Shown here: positions 43,709-53,164 of the stretch, one piece after another
Numbering within the stretch: the first letter of the stretch is position 1
Layout: each line of letters opens with the position of its first letter
Origin: an uncultured Prevotellaceae bacterium
GTDB taxonomy: Bacteria; Bacteroidota; Bacteroidia; Bacteroidales; Bacteroidaceae
Reading direction: 5' to 3'
Length of the DNA: 64,000 bases
Assembly: GCA_900315455.1 (NCBI GenBank)
Contig: OMZE01000037.1
Span: forward strand, 19,249-83,248
Notes under the pieces: model-generated
Databases searched by the model: none
Seen by the model: the letters and a program-made list of their open reading frames with translations, nothing else
What the model was told of the DNA's origin: nothing
Translations under genes and position numbers: made by a program

Positions 43709-46228
43709 TTATTGTATTGTCACTTTCTTTCCGTCGAGCACATAGATGCCCTTGGGAAGTTGATTCAGGTTGCTTACCATGATTCTTCGCCCATCAAGCG
43801 TATAGACCACTTTTGCGCCTTGTTGGCCAGTGACTATTTCGGTGATGCCCGTGGGATCAGGCGTTACGGTAAGCGTTCCTTTCACATACTTGAACTCATA
43901 GTTTGGTGCCACACCGCCCGAGATGATGATGGGATATGTACCGGGAGCCGAGGAAGCATCAGCCTCACACGTAGCGGCTGGGAATTCAGCGATGATTTCC
44001 ATGCCTTCATCCAACTTGAATCCCTCATAATTCAACTCGAAGGTCGGATTCTCCTCACCTTCCATGCGTGTATAGTCGCCCACGGAAACCTTCAGCGGTG
44101 CAGGCCACACATGAAGCGTGCCGTCGAAATACTGCACAATCTCGTCGGTGATAGTGCCTGGCTCCACATGAATGACATACTCCCCGGCTGGTGAGTCGAT
44201 GCTGACATCACAGGTGACATCAGGAATGCCATTAGGAGTATCACCGCTTATCATATAGCCAAGTTTGGGATTCTCATCGCCATAGAACTTACCGGCGTTG
44301 CGCGCGGTGATGGCGGAACCAAATTCCACGATGTTGTCGAAAGCCCCTGCACCGGACTCTGCAAAAAGTCCCCATACAGGGTGTCTTTTGTATTTCTCCT
44401 TCGTACCTGCCGGCACACGGAGTTTACACGACCTCACCTTGACGCCATCAAGGGTATTGTTCAACGTATTGGGAATGTCGTAGAGAGAAAGTTGGATATA
44501 GGAGAGTCCAGCACAACTCTGGAAGGCATAATCACCCACACTGGTTACCGTAGATGCTATTTCCACGCCCGTGATGCCAGAGCAGCCGGAGAAGGCATAG
44601 TCGTCTATCTTAGTAATGCCTTTGGGTACGACATAGCCTCCATGGAATGCAGGCAGCACCTCCTGAATACAACTGGGGTCATCCTTTGGGTATATGGTGT
44701 GATTCTCTATGACATAGGTCTTGTCGTCGCCATTGGGGATGTCGAGCACCTTCAGCGAGGGGCAAAGGGCGAAAGCGCCCTTCTCTATAGTGGTGATGTC
44801 GGTGGGCAATTCCAGTGCGCGCAGACTGCGGCAACCATAAAACAGCCGTGAAGTGATGATATGCTCACGGGTCATGTATCGCTTGCCTTGCTCCTCAATG
44901 TACGGTTCGCCACCCGAAACGATGTGCGCCTCACTGAGGTCGAGTTGGCGTAGAATTCCCCTAGTGCGTGCGAGAGTCTCATCGCATCCAGCCATCCACC
45001 TGATGAGGCGCATGTCGGAGCCGTTGATTTCACCTACAACCTTGAGGTTAGCAACACGCTCTTTCAAGGAATCAAGTTGCAGTGCCAGTTGTCCGCCTTT
45101 TTCCACCGCCAATACGGTGTCTACAGGAACTACAGTTGTGCCCTGGCCTTCTATTCCGATAATCATATCTTGCTGGGCACTGAACTTATATCCCGGTGGA
45201 TTGAGCAACGAGATGTCGTAGAAGCCATCGTCGTCGCCACTCCATCCCCAATTCACATAGACCAATCCATCCTCATTGTAGCCATGAAGAACGAAGGCGT
45301 GACCACCGAATATTGACATGTCGGTGCCACCATAATAGAGTGGTCCCCTGGTGCTCAATTCCGTGAACACCATGTCCATCCATTCCTCTTCGCTGAAATT
45401 GTTGCGTTCCTTGCACTGGGCATCCTCAAATCCGAAATGATCGCGCAAGCCCTCGGCAGCATCTTGTGAATATGCCCCGCTGCCTCCATCAAAGGCATTG
45501 CCATACTGCATTTTGGCAGCCACACCACAGTCGCGCATGAGCAGCGCCACGGCATCGGCCTCGGCTTCGGTATAATCTACCGACCTGTAGACATCACGCA
45601 TATTGGCCCAGTCATAATAATCATCCTCGAAGGTAGCCACCACCGGGGTTCCCTTAGCATAGATCGTAGCGGTGCCAATGCCATGTTCCGGCAACTTATG
45701 GTAGTTGAGCACCTGTGCCATGGCAGTGGCCACACATCCCGTATAGATGCCTTCAGGCAAGAGGTTGTTGTAGGGTGTGAGTTGGTCCCACTCTGTGGTC
45801 ATCAAGGGATCCACATTGAGAGGATAGAGATTGGGGTCGGGGGCAATAATCTTAGAGGGGATATGATGCTCTGCCCTAAAGGTAAGGGCAGCCGTCATAC
45901 TGCGCAGCCAGAAATCGAAATTGGGGTTCTCGCCATTGGAATATCTATTGGAAGAGACGCCCAGGATGGCAGGAAACATATCGTCGTTGGCCACCACAGC
46001 AAAGGCGCCACCATTATACCCGATAAGTGCCACTGCATTATTCGACTTCAACACCACCAATTCACGGTTTTCCGACGATGGGGCGTGCATGGCAGTAGTA
46101 GTCCGCAAAGCCTTTTCGGCGGCGGAAAACATCTGTGCTTTAGTACGGGGGGCGGCATTGGCCATTAACGTAACACTCAACAGGAAAACGGACAAGAGCC
46201 AGTGTGTCCTTCTCAAGAGGGTCATCAT
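43709..46228 (-). CDS. Secreted C10 cysteine protease with LRR and MBG modules, copy 2
   Basis: The product is 839 residues from the ATG at 46228 (MMTLLRRTHW); an upstream TTG at 46249 is rejected. The architecture is the same as the gene at 41181-43706. It has a signal peptide, a propeptide, and a C10 domain with Cys165 in YTGCVATAMAQVLNYH and His310 in FGGHAFVLHGY followed by NWGWSG. A leucine-rich region, two MBG-type modules and a T9SS-like end (VYTLDGRRIMVSNLNQLPKG) complete it. The MBG part is almost the same as copy 1 (both contain DNIVEFGSAITARNAGKFYG), while the catalytic domains differ more. That pattern suggests gene conversion or selection on the binding part. Confidence 0.9.
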   Translation of the reverse strand: MMTLLRRTHWLLSVFLLSVTLMANAAPRTKAQMFSAAEKALRTTTAMHAPSSENRELVVLKSNNAVALIGYNGGAFAVVANDDMFPAILGVSSNRYSNGENPNFDFWLRSMTAALTFRAEHHIPSKIIAPDPNLYPLNVDPLMTTEWDQLTPYNNLLPEGIYTGCVATAMAQVLNYHKLPEHGIGTATIYAKGTPVVATFEDDYYDWANMRDVYRSVDYTEAEADAVALLMRDCGVAAKMQYGNAFDGGSGAYSQDAAEGLRDHFGFEDAQCKERNNFSEEEWMDMVFTELSTRGPLYYGGTDMSIFGGHAFVLHGYNEDGLVYVNWGWSGDDDGFYDISLLNPPGYKFSAQQDMIIGIEGQGTTVVPVDTVLAVEKGGQLALQLDSLKERVANLKVVGEINGSDMRLIRWMAGCDETLARTRGILRQLDLSEAHIVSGGEPYIEEQGKRYMTREHIITSRLFYGCRSLRALELPTDITTIEKGAFALCPSLKVLDIPNGDDKTYVIENHTIYPKDDPSCIQEVLPAFHGGYVVPKGITKIDDYAFSGCSGITGVEIASTVTSVGDYAFQSCAGLSYIQLSLYDIPNTLNNTLDGVKVRSCKLRVPAGTKEKYKRHPVWGLFAESGAGAFDNIVEFGSAITARNAGKFYGDENPKLGYMISGDTPNGIPDVTCDVSIDSPAGEYVIHVEPGTITDEIVQYFDGTLHVWPAPLKVSVGDYTRMEGEENPTFELNYEGFKLDEGMEIIAEFPAATCEADASSAPGTYPIIISGGVAPNYEFKYVKGTLTVTPDPTGITEIVTGQQGAKVVYTLDGRRIMVSNLNQLPKGIYVLDGKKVTIQ

Positions 46229-46286
46229 AGATAATAATGAAATGAGCAAAAATTCTATAAAATGCTGATCTGAATGCTTTAGGGTA

Positions 46287-46294
46287 CAAAATTA
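46287..46294 (-). promoter_or_regulatory. Candidate -7 box of the C10 protease operon
   Basis: The minus strand reads TAATTTTG, 59 bases before the ATG at 46228. No exact -33 TTTG is found (an ATTG is present 22 bases upstream). Confidence 0.4.
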
Positions 46295-46404
46295 CTAAAA
46301 AATCTTGAAACATGTACAATTTAGCGCAGGAATTTTCAGTTTTTTTGAATTATTAAAACTGTGGTAAAAATGTGGTTTGCTGTACTGGGAAAAGTGACTC
46401 ACAG

Positions 46405-46436
46405 AAAAAAGCCGCACCCCAAATGGGATGCGGCTT
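46405..46436 (-). terminator. Terminator of the 1517-residue protein gene
   Basis: AAGCCGCA pairs with TGCGGCTT, extended by CCC/GGG around one mismatch, with a loop of four. The minus strand then runs into six T. It lies 25 bases after the stop at 46461. Confidence 0.75.
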
Positions 46437-46460
46437 GATCGTTGACTGAAGTCAGGAAGT

Positions 46461-49400
46461 TTATTTCTTCGAAACGCCCTTCACCAGACCAGTCTCATTG
46501 TTGCGGATGACATAGACACCCTTGGCGAGGCCACTGTATACACCCTTGCCAGATGCCACGATGGCACCGTTGGTAGCATAGACAGTGATATCGGCATCCT
46601 GGAGTGAGTCATCGCTGGTGAGTTCAGAGATAGCGGTCACGACGGTAGCGCCATTGGAGAGGCCAGACTCCTTATCACCGTAGAGCACGGTCACGTAATA
46701 GGTATGCTCGCCATCGGTCTCATTGATGTCGACATAACTGTTCACGTCAGCACCCACAGTAGCGATAAGTTTGCCATCACGATAGACGTTGTAGCCTGTG
46801 ATCTCAGTAGCGAGCGACAACATCTTGGCTGCTGCTGCAGAGTAGGTGATGTCGTCGACCTTGAATGCGAAGACATCGTGTGAAACCATGCGGATAGCGA
46901 AGTACTTGGCACCTGCGGGCAGGTCGTAGGTTACCTCGGTCCAGTCTTGAGAATCAGCCTGGCCATCGGCGAGTTTCACGAAGGACTCTATCGCGTTGTC
47001 GGTTGTTGAGTACAATACCTCATAGAGTTCAGGACCATAATTAGTAGTAATCTCGCTGACGAAGAAACTGATGGTCTGTGCCTCACCCGAGAGCAGCGGC
47101 GAAATGAGCCACTTGTCGTTGTATGCACCTACTGAGTTCTCATCAACAGAGTTCCATGACATCAGGTATTGATCGCCAGAATTCGGGCTCATCATAGCAG
47201 CGTAGTTCTCATCGGAGAGGTCGAAGCCGGCAATTTCCGGATTCATCACCATGTAAGCCATAGGAGCATAGTTGTTCTCATACTTAGGTCCGTTTTGGAG
47301 ACCATAGGTACCGATACCATTGTTGCCGTCGTAGAGTTTCCAAGAACCAAGAGCACCCTCGTGGATGTCTTCAGTGATACCACCCACTGACAGTGGCACG
47401 AAGATTTCCTGATCCTCGAAGTCCTCGGTGACAATCTCACCCTGTACATCCTCGATGACAGGAGCCGACCACCTGAGCAGCACGGCAGGCCATCCACCGG
47501 TCTCAGCGGTGAGGTCGTTGACGCGAGCGAGGCTCGACTGACGTACGTTGACACTGCCCTCAGCAACGTTGTTCTCGGTATCGAGGTCGTAGTTGTAGAC
47601 CACCTCAACCTTTACGTTGGTAGGTGAACCGAAGAACACTGTTGTAGGAACGCTGAACGAGTATACAGCAATGCCGTTGTATGCTTCGAGAGCATCGGTT
47701 TCAGTGAAAGAATCCACCTCTTTGCCGTCGAAGTAAAGTTTCACGGTATAGTCGTTTGCAGCCACATCACTGCCACCGATATTGGAGACAACCGCGGTAG
47801 CCTGGATATTGTCGCCTACATTGACGGCTCTTGGAACGGTCAGTTCAACAGCAAGGTCATTGGAGTAGACGTCGTAGATCTTCACAGCATCAAACTCGAA
47901 GAATCCGCCAGTCTCTTCTGCCTCGGCCTCAAACTTCACGATAACATAAGGATCGTTGGTGAACGCACTCAGGTCAACCACCTCTTGTTTCATCTCGAGG
48001 GCGGTGATGTCCATGCAGTCGATAACCTTCAGTTCCACAGGCTCTTTGCCATCCTGACGGTCGCCAAGCACGCGGATCTTCAGTTTGTACTGCGGTAAAG
48101 CAGCCCATGCGAAGAGCATCTTAGGATTGACAGCACCCTTGACAGAAATCTTTTCGGTGCAGAGATAAGCCTTACCACCAACGGTATTAGCCTCATAGCC
48201 TGCGCAACCACCACTGCCGTCGAAATCATCGTCGTAAAGTGCCCATGCATCGTCGGTTGTGGATGATACCCACCAGTAATTGTCGATACTGTTGGCGGGG
48301 AAGGTCTCTGCATAAGGCAACTGGGCGGGAGTACCACAAATGAGTGAACCTACAGCATAATCGCTCTCACCCTCTTCGGTGACAGCCTGCACTACCAGTT
48401 GCAACATGCCCGTAGCACCATCATTGATGCGGTCGGAAGCATATACGTAGGACAGGTCGGTTGTCTCAGCCAGTTGATCGCCGAGATAGCCATCCTCGGT
48501 AACTTCATAGAGGACATAAGTCACACCTGCCGGGTCGACATATCCACCATTGATACCCACATCGGAGAGTGCGTCCCAAGTGAAGGTAGCGGTACCGTCG
48601 AAGTTGTCGTAAGCCACGATGTTCTGCACATCAGCAGGCTCGTCAAGACCGATGAACTTGGAAACGGTGACAGGCAAGCCTTCGCCATTTTCGTTGCTCG
48701 GGATGATGGTATAAGAGTAGACGCCCTTCTCTTCGAACGATACAGGAATGCTCTGAATCGAGCCTGGCTGTACGTCGGTAAGGATTTGCTCGAATTCTGT
48801 GTTTTTGCCAACAACCTTGATATTGACGTTGCCGGTGAGGTCTTCGCCATTGATAGCCTTCAACGGAGCGTTGAACTGAATCTTGGCAGTTAAAGCACCT
48901 GGTACATCAGGAACGAGGGCAGCATTGAATGCCTTGTCAGGAGCAGCCATGTCGATAGGAGCACTGATCGACCAACTGTAAACCTGGGTGTAGAACATGT
49001 CGGCATCACTGATAGCGTGGAATCCGATATTGTACTCACCATCAGCCTCAACGGTGAATGCGTTCTCCAGGGTTACCCTATTGAAGAGGTCGGTCGGGTC
49101 GATAAGTTGTGTTCCGAGATCAGCAGGATCAACGCCCTGTCCGAGAGCCACCTCGATACGCTCGGGTACATAGAAGGTGCTGTAAGGACCAGCATCACAG
49201 GTGAACAGATAGAGTTTGCCAGCCTGGAGTTTGATTGGAGCAGTGATGAGCCAGTCGTCAGAAGCATTGGTTCCATGATACCGGCATGAAGGAATGCCAT
49301 TGTTGAGAATCCAAGTGCTACCGTCTTCATTGGCATCAACCACGGTGTAGAGGCCGAATGTGGCTTCCTGTGTGAAGTCGTCGCCAGCAGGAGCAGTATA

Positions 49401-51014
49401 ACTTGAACCCACCTTCACGGTATTGGTAAGAGCCTCCGGTCCTTTAGCGTCGTTGTAAACGGCAGAAACACCATAGGAGAGCATGGTCAAGTTATTGGTG
49501 TTTACGGTCTCTGTGAAGTTGTTGCCCTGGATACCCTCGGCAACCACTGCGCCGTCAGGATAACGGGTAATAGTATAAGTGACATTGTCGGTATTGACAT
49601 AACCACCATTCACACCTTCCATACCTACAGGCGTCCAATTAATGGTAGCATTGCCTGCCTCATCCACGCTCAGCGTAGCGGTTTCGGGAGCCTGTGGCAC
49701 ATCGAGGCCAACAAACAATGTTGTCTTGGCCTTAGGACTATCGCCAACATTATTGCGTACTACCACAGTGATGGTTGTCACACCAGACGGTACATTCTCA
49801 AGGTTGCGGAGCACGGCTGCGCCGGGCTGTCCAGAAGCCTTCACCCAAAGTTCGTTATTCACAAAGATAGAGAACTCAAGCATGCCGGTGAGGTCGTCTA
49901 CACCATCAAAAGTCTTTTCGGGCAGCAAGAACGACACCTTCACATCGTTGGGAGCCTCGTTCTCAATATAAGCCTTCAGGTTGGTGACACTAGCAGGAGC
50001 CTTGTCATCAGCAGCAGGTGCAGCAATTGTCAGGTCGGCCCACTCCATGAGACGTGAGAAAGAGCCGATGAAGTTTTTCTCGCCACTGGTCAGGTCGACT
50101 TTCAGCAGACCTGAATCTGCACCACCAGCGGTGATGTATGCCCAATAAAGGGTATTGGTTTTGGAATCGATGGCAGAAGGCTGGATATACTGTGCGTCGA
50201 CACCAGTGGAAGCCACCAAGGTTTCCTGCAAGGTATTGATATCAATCTTGTAGATATCACCGCTAACAGTGACGCCATAGATGCCGCCTTTGCTGTCGGA
50301 AGCCATGTTGAGGTACTCATCCTGGTGACCCAGTTTACCGAGCACCGTCTTGGTCCAAGTGGAATAATCCATGGAGCAGAAATCCAATTCTGAACCATCA
50401 GCATTGAGGAACAATCCATAGCCGAGACCTTTAGACTGGTCGTATGTAATGCAGGAACCACTCGTAACGAGAGAGAGGTCGTCATCATACGAATCAATTT
50501 CCATTTCACCTGTCTCGATATTGAAAACTGAGTGGTATGGAATAACCATGCCTAAGAAACTCATATAATATGAGTAGTAGTATTTGTTTTCAATAATGAC
50601 ACCACCCGTAGTAGATGAAAGGTAACTGTGTGCTCCAATCAACTCAAACTGAGGATTGGCAGAAGCCTCGAAATTATAAATACCAATTCCAAGTTCCTCA
50701 CTCTCATCATAGATAAGAGTTCCGGTCATCATAGGGCCATTGTCACCTGCCAGCAATTCAGCATCGCGCTTTGCCTTAATCTTGCCTACGACAGTGTTTT
50801 TGAAGACATTTCCGCGGTCCTTGAGGCTGGACTGCATTCTTGCAAGCGCAGGATGCTTCTTCATAACTTCCCCACGCATACTGAACTGCTCAAATGCTGA
50901 GGTCTTCCTGGTTTTCGAGATTCCCCTGAAATCTCTCTGAGCAAACGAAGGCGTGGCAAGCATCAGCAGCAATGCCAGCACCCCCATTGTGATAGATGTA
51001 ATTTTCTTACTCAT
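46461..51014 (-). CDS. Giant secreted multidomain protein with jelly-roll and Fn3-like modules, T9SS-like tail
   Basis: The product is 1517 residues with a signal peptide (about 1-25). Residues about 80-335 look like a beta-propeller with several DSKG or DINTL turns. Fn3-like modules follow, repeated with LTNLKAYIEN/VSFLLPEK and GLDVPQAPETATLSVDEAGNATINW type strands. At least three cleaved-adhesin/choice-of-anchor-J jelly rolls lie near 565-700, 930-1080 and 1215-1410 (for example DDWLITAPIKLQAGKLYLF and DKWLISPLLSGEAQTISFF). A CARDB-like domain sits near 1085-1190. The end (ADITVYATNGAIVASGKG, then LAKGVYVIRNNETG) is a T9SS-type sorting tail. Likely a surface adhesin or a companion of the nearby proteases. 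No catalytic motif seen. It has its own promoter and terminator. Confidence 0.82.
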   Translation of the reverse strand: MSKKITSITMGVLALLLMLATPSFAQRDFRGISKTRKTSAFEQFSMRGEVMKKHPALARMQSSLKDRGNVFKNTVVGKIKAKRDAELLAGDNGPMMTGTLIYDESEELGIGIYNFEASANPQFELIGAHSYLSSTTGGVIIENKYYYSYYMSFLGMVIPYHSVFNIETGEMEIDSYDDDLSLVTSGSCITYDQSKGLGYGLFLNADGSELDFCSMDYSTWTKTVLGKLGHQDEYLNMASDSKGGIYGVTVSGDIYKIDINTLQETLVASTGVDAQYIQPSAIDSKTNTLYWAYITAGGADSGLLKVDLTSGEKNFIGSFSRLMEWADLTIAAPAADDKAPASVTNLKAYIENEAPNDVKVSFLLPEKTFDGVDDLTGMLEFSIFVNNELWVKASGQPGAAVLRNLENVPSGVTTITVVVRNNVGDSPKAKTTLFVGLDVPQAPETATLSVDEAGNATINWTPVGMEGVNGGYVNTDNVTYTITRYPDGAVVAEGIQGNNFTETVNTNNLTMLSYGVSAVYNDAKGPEALTNTVKVGSSYTAPAGDDFTQEATFGLYTVVDANEDGSTWILNNGIPSCRYHGTNASDDWLITAPIKLQAGKLYLFTCDAGPYSTFYVPERIEVALGQGVDPADLGTQLIDPTDLFNRVTLENAFTVEADGEYNIGFHAISDADMFYTQVYSWSISAPIDMAAPDKAFNAALVPDVPGALTAKIQFNAPLKAINGEDLTGNVNIKVVGKNTEFEQILTDVQPGSIQSIPVSFEEKGVYSYTIIPSNENGEGLPVTVSKFIGLDEPADVQNIVAYDNFDGTATFTWDALSDVGINGGYVDPAGVTYVLYEVTEDGYLGDQLAETTDLSYVYASDRINDGATGMLQLVVQAVTEEGESDYAVGSLICGTPAQLPYAETFPANSIDNYWWVSSTTDDAWALYDDDFDGSGGCAGYEANTVGGKAYLCTEKISVKGAVNPKMLFAWAALPQYKLKIRVLGDRQDGKEPVELKVIDCMDITALEMKQEVVDLSAFTNDPYVIVKFEAEAEETGGFFEFDAVKIYDVYSNDLAVELTVPRAVNVGDNIQATAVVSNIGGSDVAANDYTVKLYFDGKEVDSFTETDALEAYNGIAVYSFSVPTTVFFGSPTNVKVEVVYNYDLDTENNVAEGSVNVRQSSLARVNDLTAETGGWPAVLLRWSAPVIEDVQGEIVTEDFEDQEIFVPLSVGGITEDIHEGALGSWKLYDGNNGIGTYGLQNGPKYENNYAPMAYMVMNPEIAGFDLSDENYAAMMSPNSGDQYLMSWNSVDENSVGAYNDKWLISPLLSGEAQTISFFVSEITTNYGPELYEVLYSTTDNAIESFVKLADGQADSQDWTEVTYDLPAGAKYFAIRMVSHDVFAFKVDDITYSAAAAKMLSLATEITGYNVYRDGKLIATVGADVNSYVDINETDGEHTYYVTVLYGDKESGLSNGATVVTAISELTSDDSLQDADITVYATNGAIVASGKGVYSGLAKGVYVIRNNETGLVKGVSKK

Positions 51015-51145
51015 ATCAAACCTTTTTAGTGAAACATTAATAGATATTTAAATGATTAGAAGTTTTCAATAGACAATTTGTGGATAATGCAACATCACGC
51101 TTGGTTGGCGTTGTCAGTGCGATTTTCATATGCCACTTTAGGGTG

Positions 51146-51178
51146 CAAATATAATCATTTTTTATGAAAACAGCCAAA
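51146..51178 (-). promoter_or_regulatory. Bacteroidota-type promoter for the 1517-residue protein gene
   Basis: The minus strand reads TTTG (51175-51178), 21 bases, TATATTTG (51146-51153), a full consensus match. The leader is about 125 bases. Confidence 0.7.
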
Positions 51179-51297
51179 AGTACTGATAAAAAATAGAAAA
51201 AAACTTAATTTTTGTAATTATTCTCCTTTTATATCAGCACAACACGCCGAAGCCAATGCATCGGCGAGCAAGTGACGAATACCCACATTAAAGCCAT

Positions 51298-51330
51298 CCG
51301 GCCGCCACCCTTTATGGTGAACGGCCGGAC
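51298..51330 (-). terminator. Likely terminator of the thiol-protein operon
   Basis: TCCGGCCG (51298-51305) pairs with CGGCCGGA (51323-51330), with an inner CACC/GGTG extension. The T-tract after it on the minus strand is weak. It lies 10 bases after the stop at 51341. Confidence 0.5.
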
Positions 51331-51340
51331 GGTAATGATA

Positions 51341-53149
51341 TTATCTTACGAACACCTTGATGGTGGAGCCATCAGAGAGCCGCACAATGTTGACACCTCT
51401 CTGTGGTGTGGTGACCATACGCCCGTCGAGGGTATAGCGTGCCACCTCGCGGAGGTTGCTGTCGGCAGTCTTGCTGATGTCGCGTATGCCATTTGTCTCT
51501 GTCACGTAGATCTTGCCGGCATTGAGGATCTTGCCTGAAGAATCAATCACGAAGGCAGCAGCGGCGATGCAGTTGAGTTTAAGGGCTGCACGCAGCGTGG
51601 CTTTGGTGGGGAATGCCAGTTCATACTCCACGGTCTGTGCATCTCCCTTGGACAAGTTGCCAAGATTCATCTCATACTGTCCTCCCTCGTAATAGGTGTT
51701 GATGACCACGTCGTTGAAGTCCCAGAAGAATGTCGAGGTGCCATTGGCGCCACCGGAGCCGAATTGTCCGAGGTCGGCACCCAACTGACTTGAACTGTAC
51801 TGGGTGTAATAATTCGACTGCTTCCAAGCGCTCGATGTGCCCCTGAGGCTGTCGGCGAGGAGCACGATGCCCAGTTTCGCACCATTGATATTGGTCTGTG
51901 GCACCACCTTGATGGTGGCCTTCACCCCGTTGGGGTCATCAGGATTGTCCCATACGGCATCTACGCTGACACTGACAAGGGCTCCCAAGTTCATCTCCTG
52001 CTCGAAGTCAACGAGGACATGTCTGTCGTCATTTCCTGTACCGTAATAGGGGTCGCACTCGAAACTGCGGTCGATGAGACAGGAGGGTGCGCTGTTGAGT
52101 CCGATGTTCTTGTAACGTGAGGGATACATCGGGTCAGAACTGTTGTACTGGTGGATGGCGATGCCCACGAAGTTGAGTCCAAACTGCTCGTGCATCAGGT
52201 CCATGCCCACGAGTCCACGTGGACACCATCCGCAGCCCGTGCCGGTAAACTCCTCGACCACCACGCTGCGCTGCACCTTCACGCCCACGCCCACGCTGTT
52301 GTTGTCGGGAGTCTCGTCCTCGCCACCTGCCACGCGTGTGATGGTGACGGTAAGAGGCTTCTCAAATCCCACACCATCGGGCACGTCGTAGAGTACCGAT
52401 GTCACGACACCGGTTGTGCCGCCGGCCACAAGAGTAGAAGCAGTATACACGTAGTTGTAGCCCTCTGCCGAGAAAGTGAGGTCGTAGTCGGTGAGGTCTA
52501 CCTGTCCGCGGTTCACAATAGTGGTGTTGATGCTGAGCACGCCGGGAGTCGTCTGCATGCCGATGGCATCGGTAAGTGCCACGTCGACCTGAGGCATGTT
52601 GTCGCCGCCCACAAGGGCCTCGATGCTGCCTACTCCTGCAGAACTGATGTCTTCCCATTCGGCAGCAGGTCCTCTCTTGATAAAGGTAGTCTCGCTCATG
52701 GGTTGTCCCACCACCGACACGGTAGCATCGTTATAGCGCTGGCAGTAGGTATAACCGAGGTAATAACTCTTTCCCTCCTCAATAGCCACGCCATTGTCGA
52801 AGAGCACGGCATTCCATCCTGCCTGTGGCTTTTGTGCGCCACCACGCTTGATCATTCCATGTGCGAGGTCTTCGCCATCGAGCGTCTCACGCACCCACAC
52901 CACGATTGAGTCGCAGTATTTCACGCTCACGAGTCCGGCGTTCACGCCACGGATTTCGTTGCCCACATACCTTGCAAGCACATCGGGCGAGATGTGCACG
53001 GCCGAACTCACCTTTCCCTTTCCTACCACGCTGTAATTACTGGACGAAGCAATCTGGCCGTCGCAATAACCCACGGCAATGTTAGCGGCAAAAGTCAAGC
53101 CGCAAAACGCTGTCATCAAGACTGAAAGTAATAGTTTTTTCATAAGCAT
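51341..53149 (-). CDS. Omp28-like secreted protein with CxxC thioredoxin-like domain and T9SS-like tail
   Basis: The product is 602 residues: a signal peptide (about 1-22), two beta-sandwich regions (about 25-180 and 185-295), then an Omp28/thioredoxin-like domain (about 295-420) opened by VVVEEFTGTGCGWCPRG with the redox pair Cys306-Cys309. A further beta domain (about 425-530) follows. A C-terminal T9SS-like tail (YTLDGRMVTTPQRGVNIVRLSDG) suggests secretion or surface anchoring. Proteins of this kind are placed near C10 proteases and may manage thiols of secreted proteins, which is inference. It lies 15 bases after the CxxC lipoprotein gene and is the last gene of the operon that starts with the TlpA-like gene. 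Confidence 0.82.
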   Translation of the reverse strand: MLMKKLLLSVLMTAFCGLTFAANIAVGYCDGQIASSSNYSVVGKGKVSSAVHISPDVLARYVGNEIRGVNAGLVSVKYCDSIVVWVRETLDGEDLAHGMIKRGGAQKPQAGWNAVLFDNGVAIEEGKSYYLGYTYCQRYNDATVSVVGQPMSETTFIKRGPAAEWEDISSAGVGSIEALVGGDNMPQVDVALTDAIGMQTTPGVLSINTTIVNRGQVDLTDYDLTFSAEGYNYVYTASTLVAGGTTGVVTSVLYDVPDGVGFEKPLTVTITRVAGGEDETPDNNSVGVGVKVQRSVVVEEFTGTGCGWCPRGLVGMDLMHEQFGLNFVGIAIHQYNSSDPMYPSRYKNIGLNSAPSCLIDRSFECDPYYGTGNDDRHVLVDFEQEMNLGALVSVSVDAVWDNPDDPNGVKATIKVVPQTNINGAKLGIVLLADSLRGTSSAWKQSNYYTQYSSSQLGADLGQFGSGGANGTSTFFWDFNDVVINTYYEGGQYEMNLGNLSKGDAQTVEYELAFPTKATLRAALKLNCIAAAAFVIDSSGKILNAGKIYVTETNGIRDISKTADSNLREVARYTLDGRMVTTPQRGVNIVRLSDGSTIKVFVR

Positions 53150-53164
53150 ACTGTTATTATGTAA

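Larger units (their letters stand above)
51015..51340. other. Intergenic region of 326 bases
   Basis: It contains the promoter of the 1517-residue protein gene (51146-51178), the hairpin at 51298-51330 and a smaller hairpin at 51245-51266 (CGCCGA with TCGGCG). The rest is AT-rich, with no gene seen. Confidence 0.5.
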
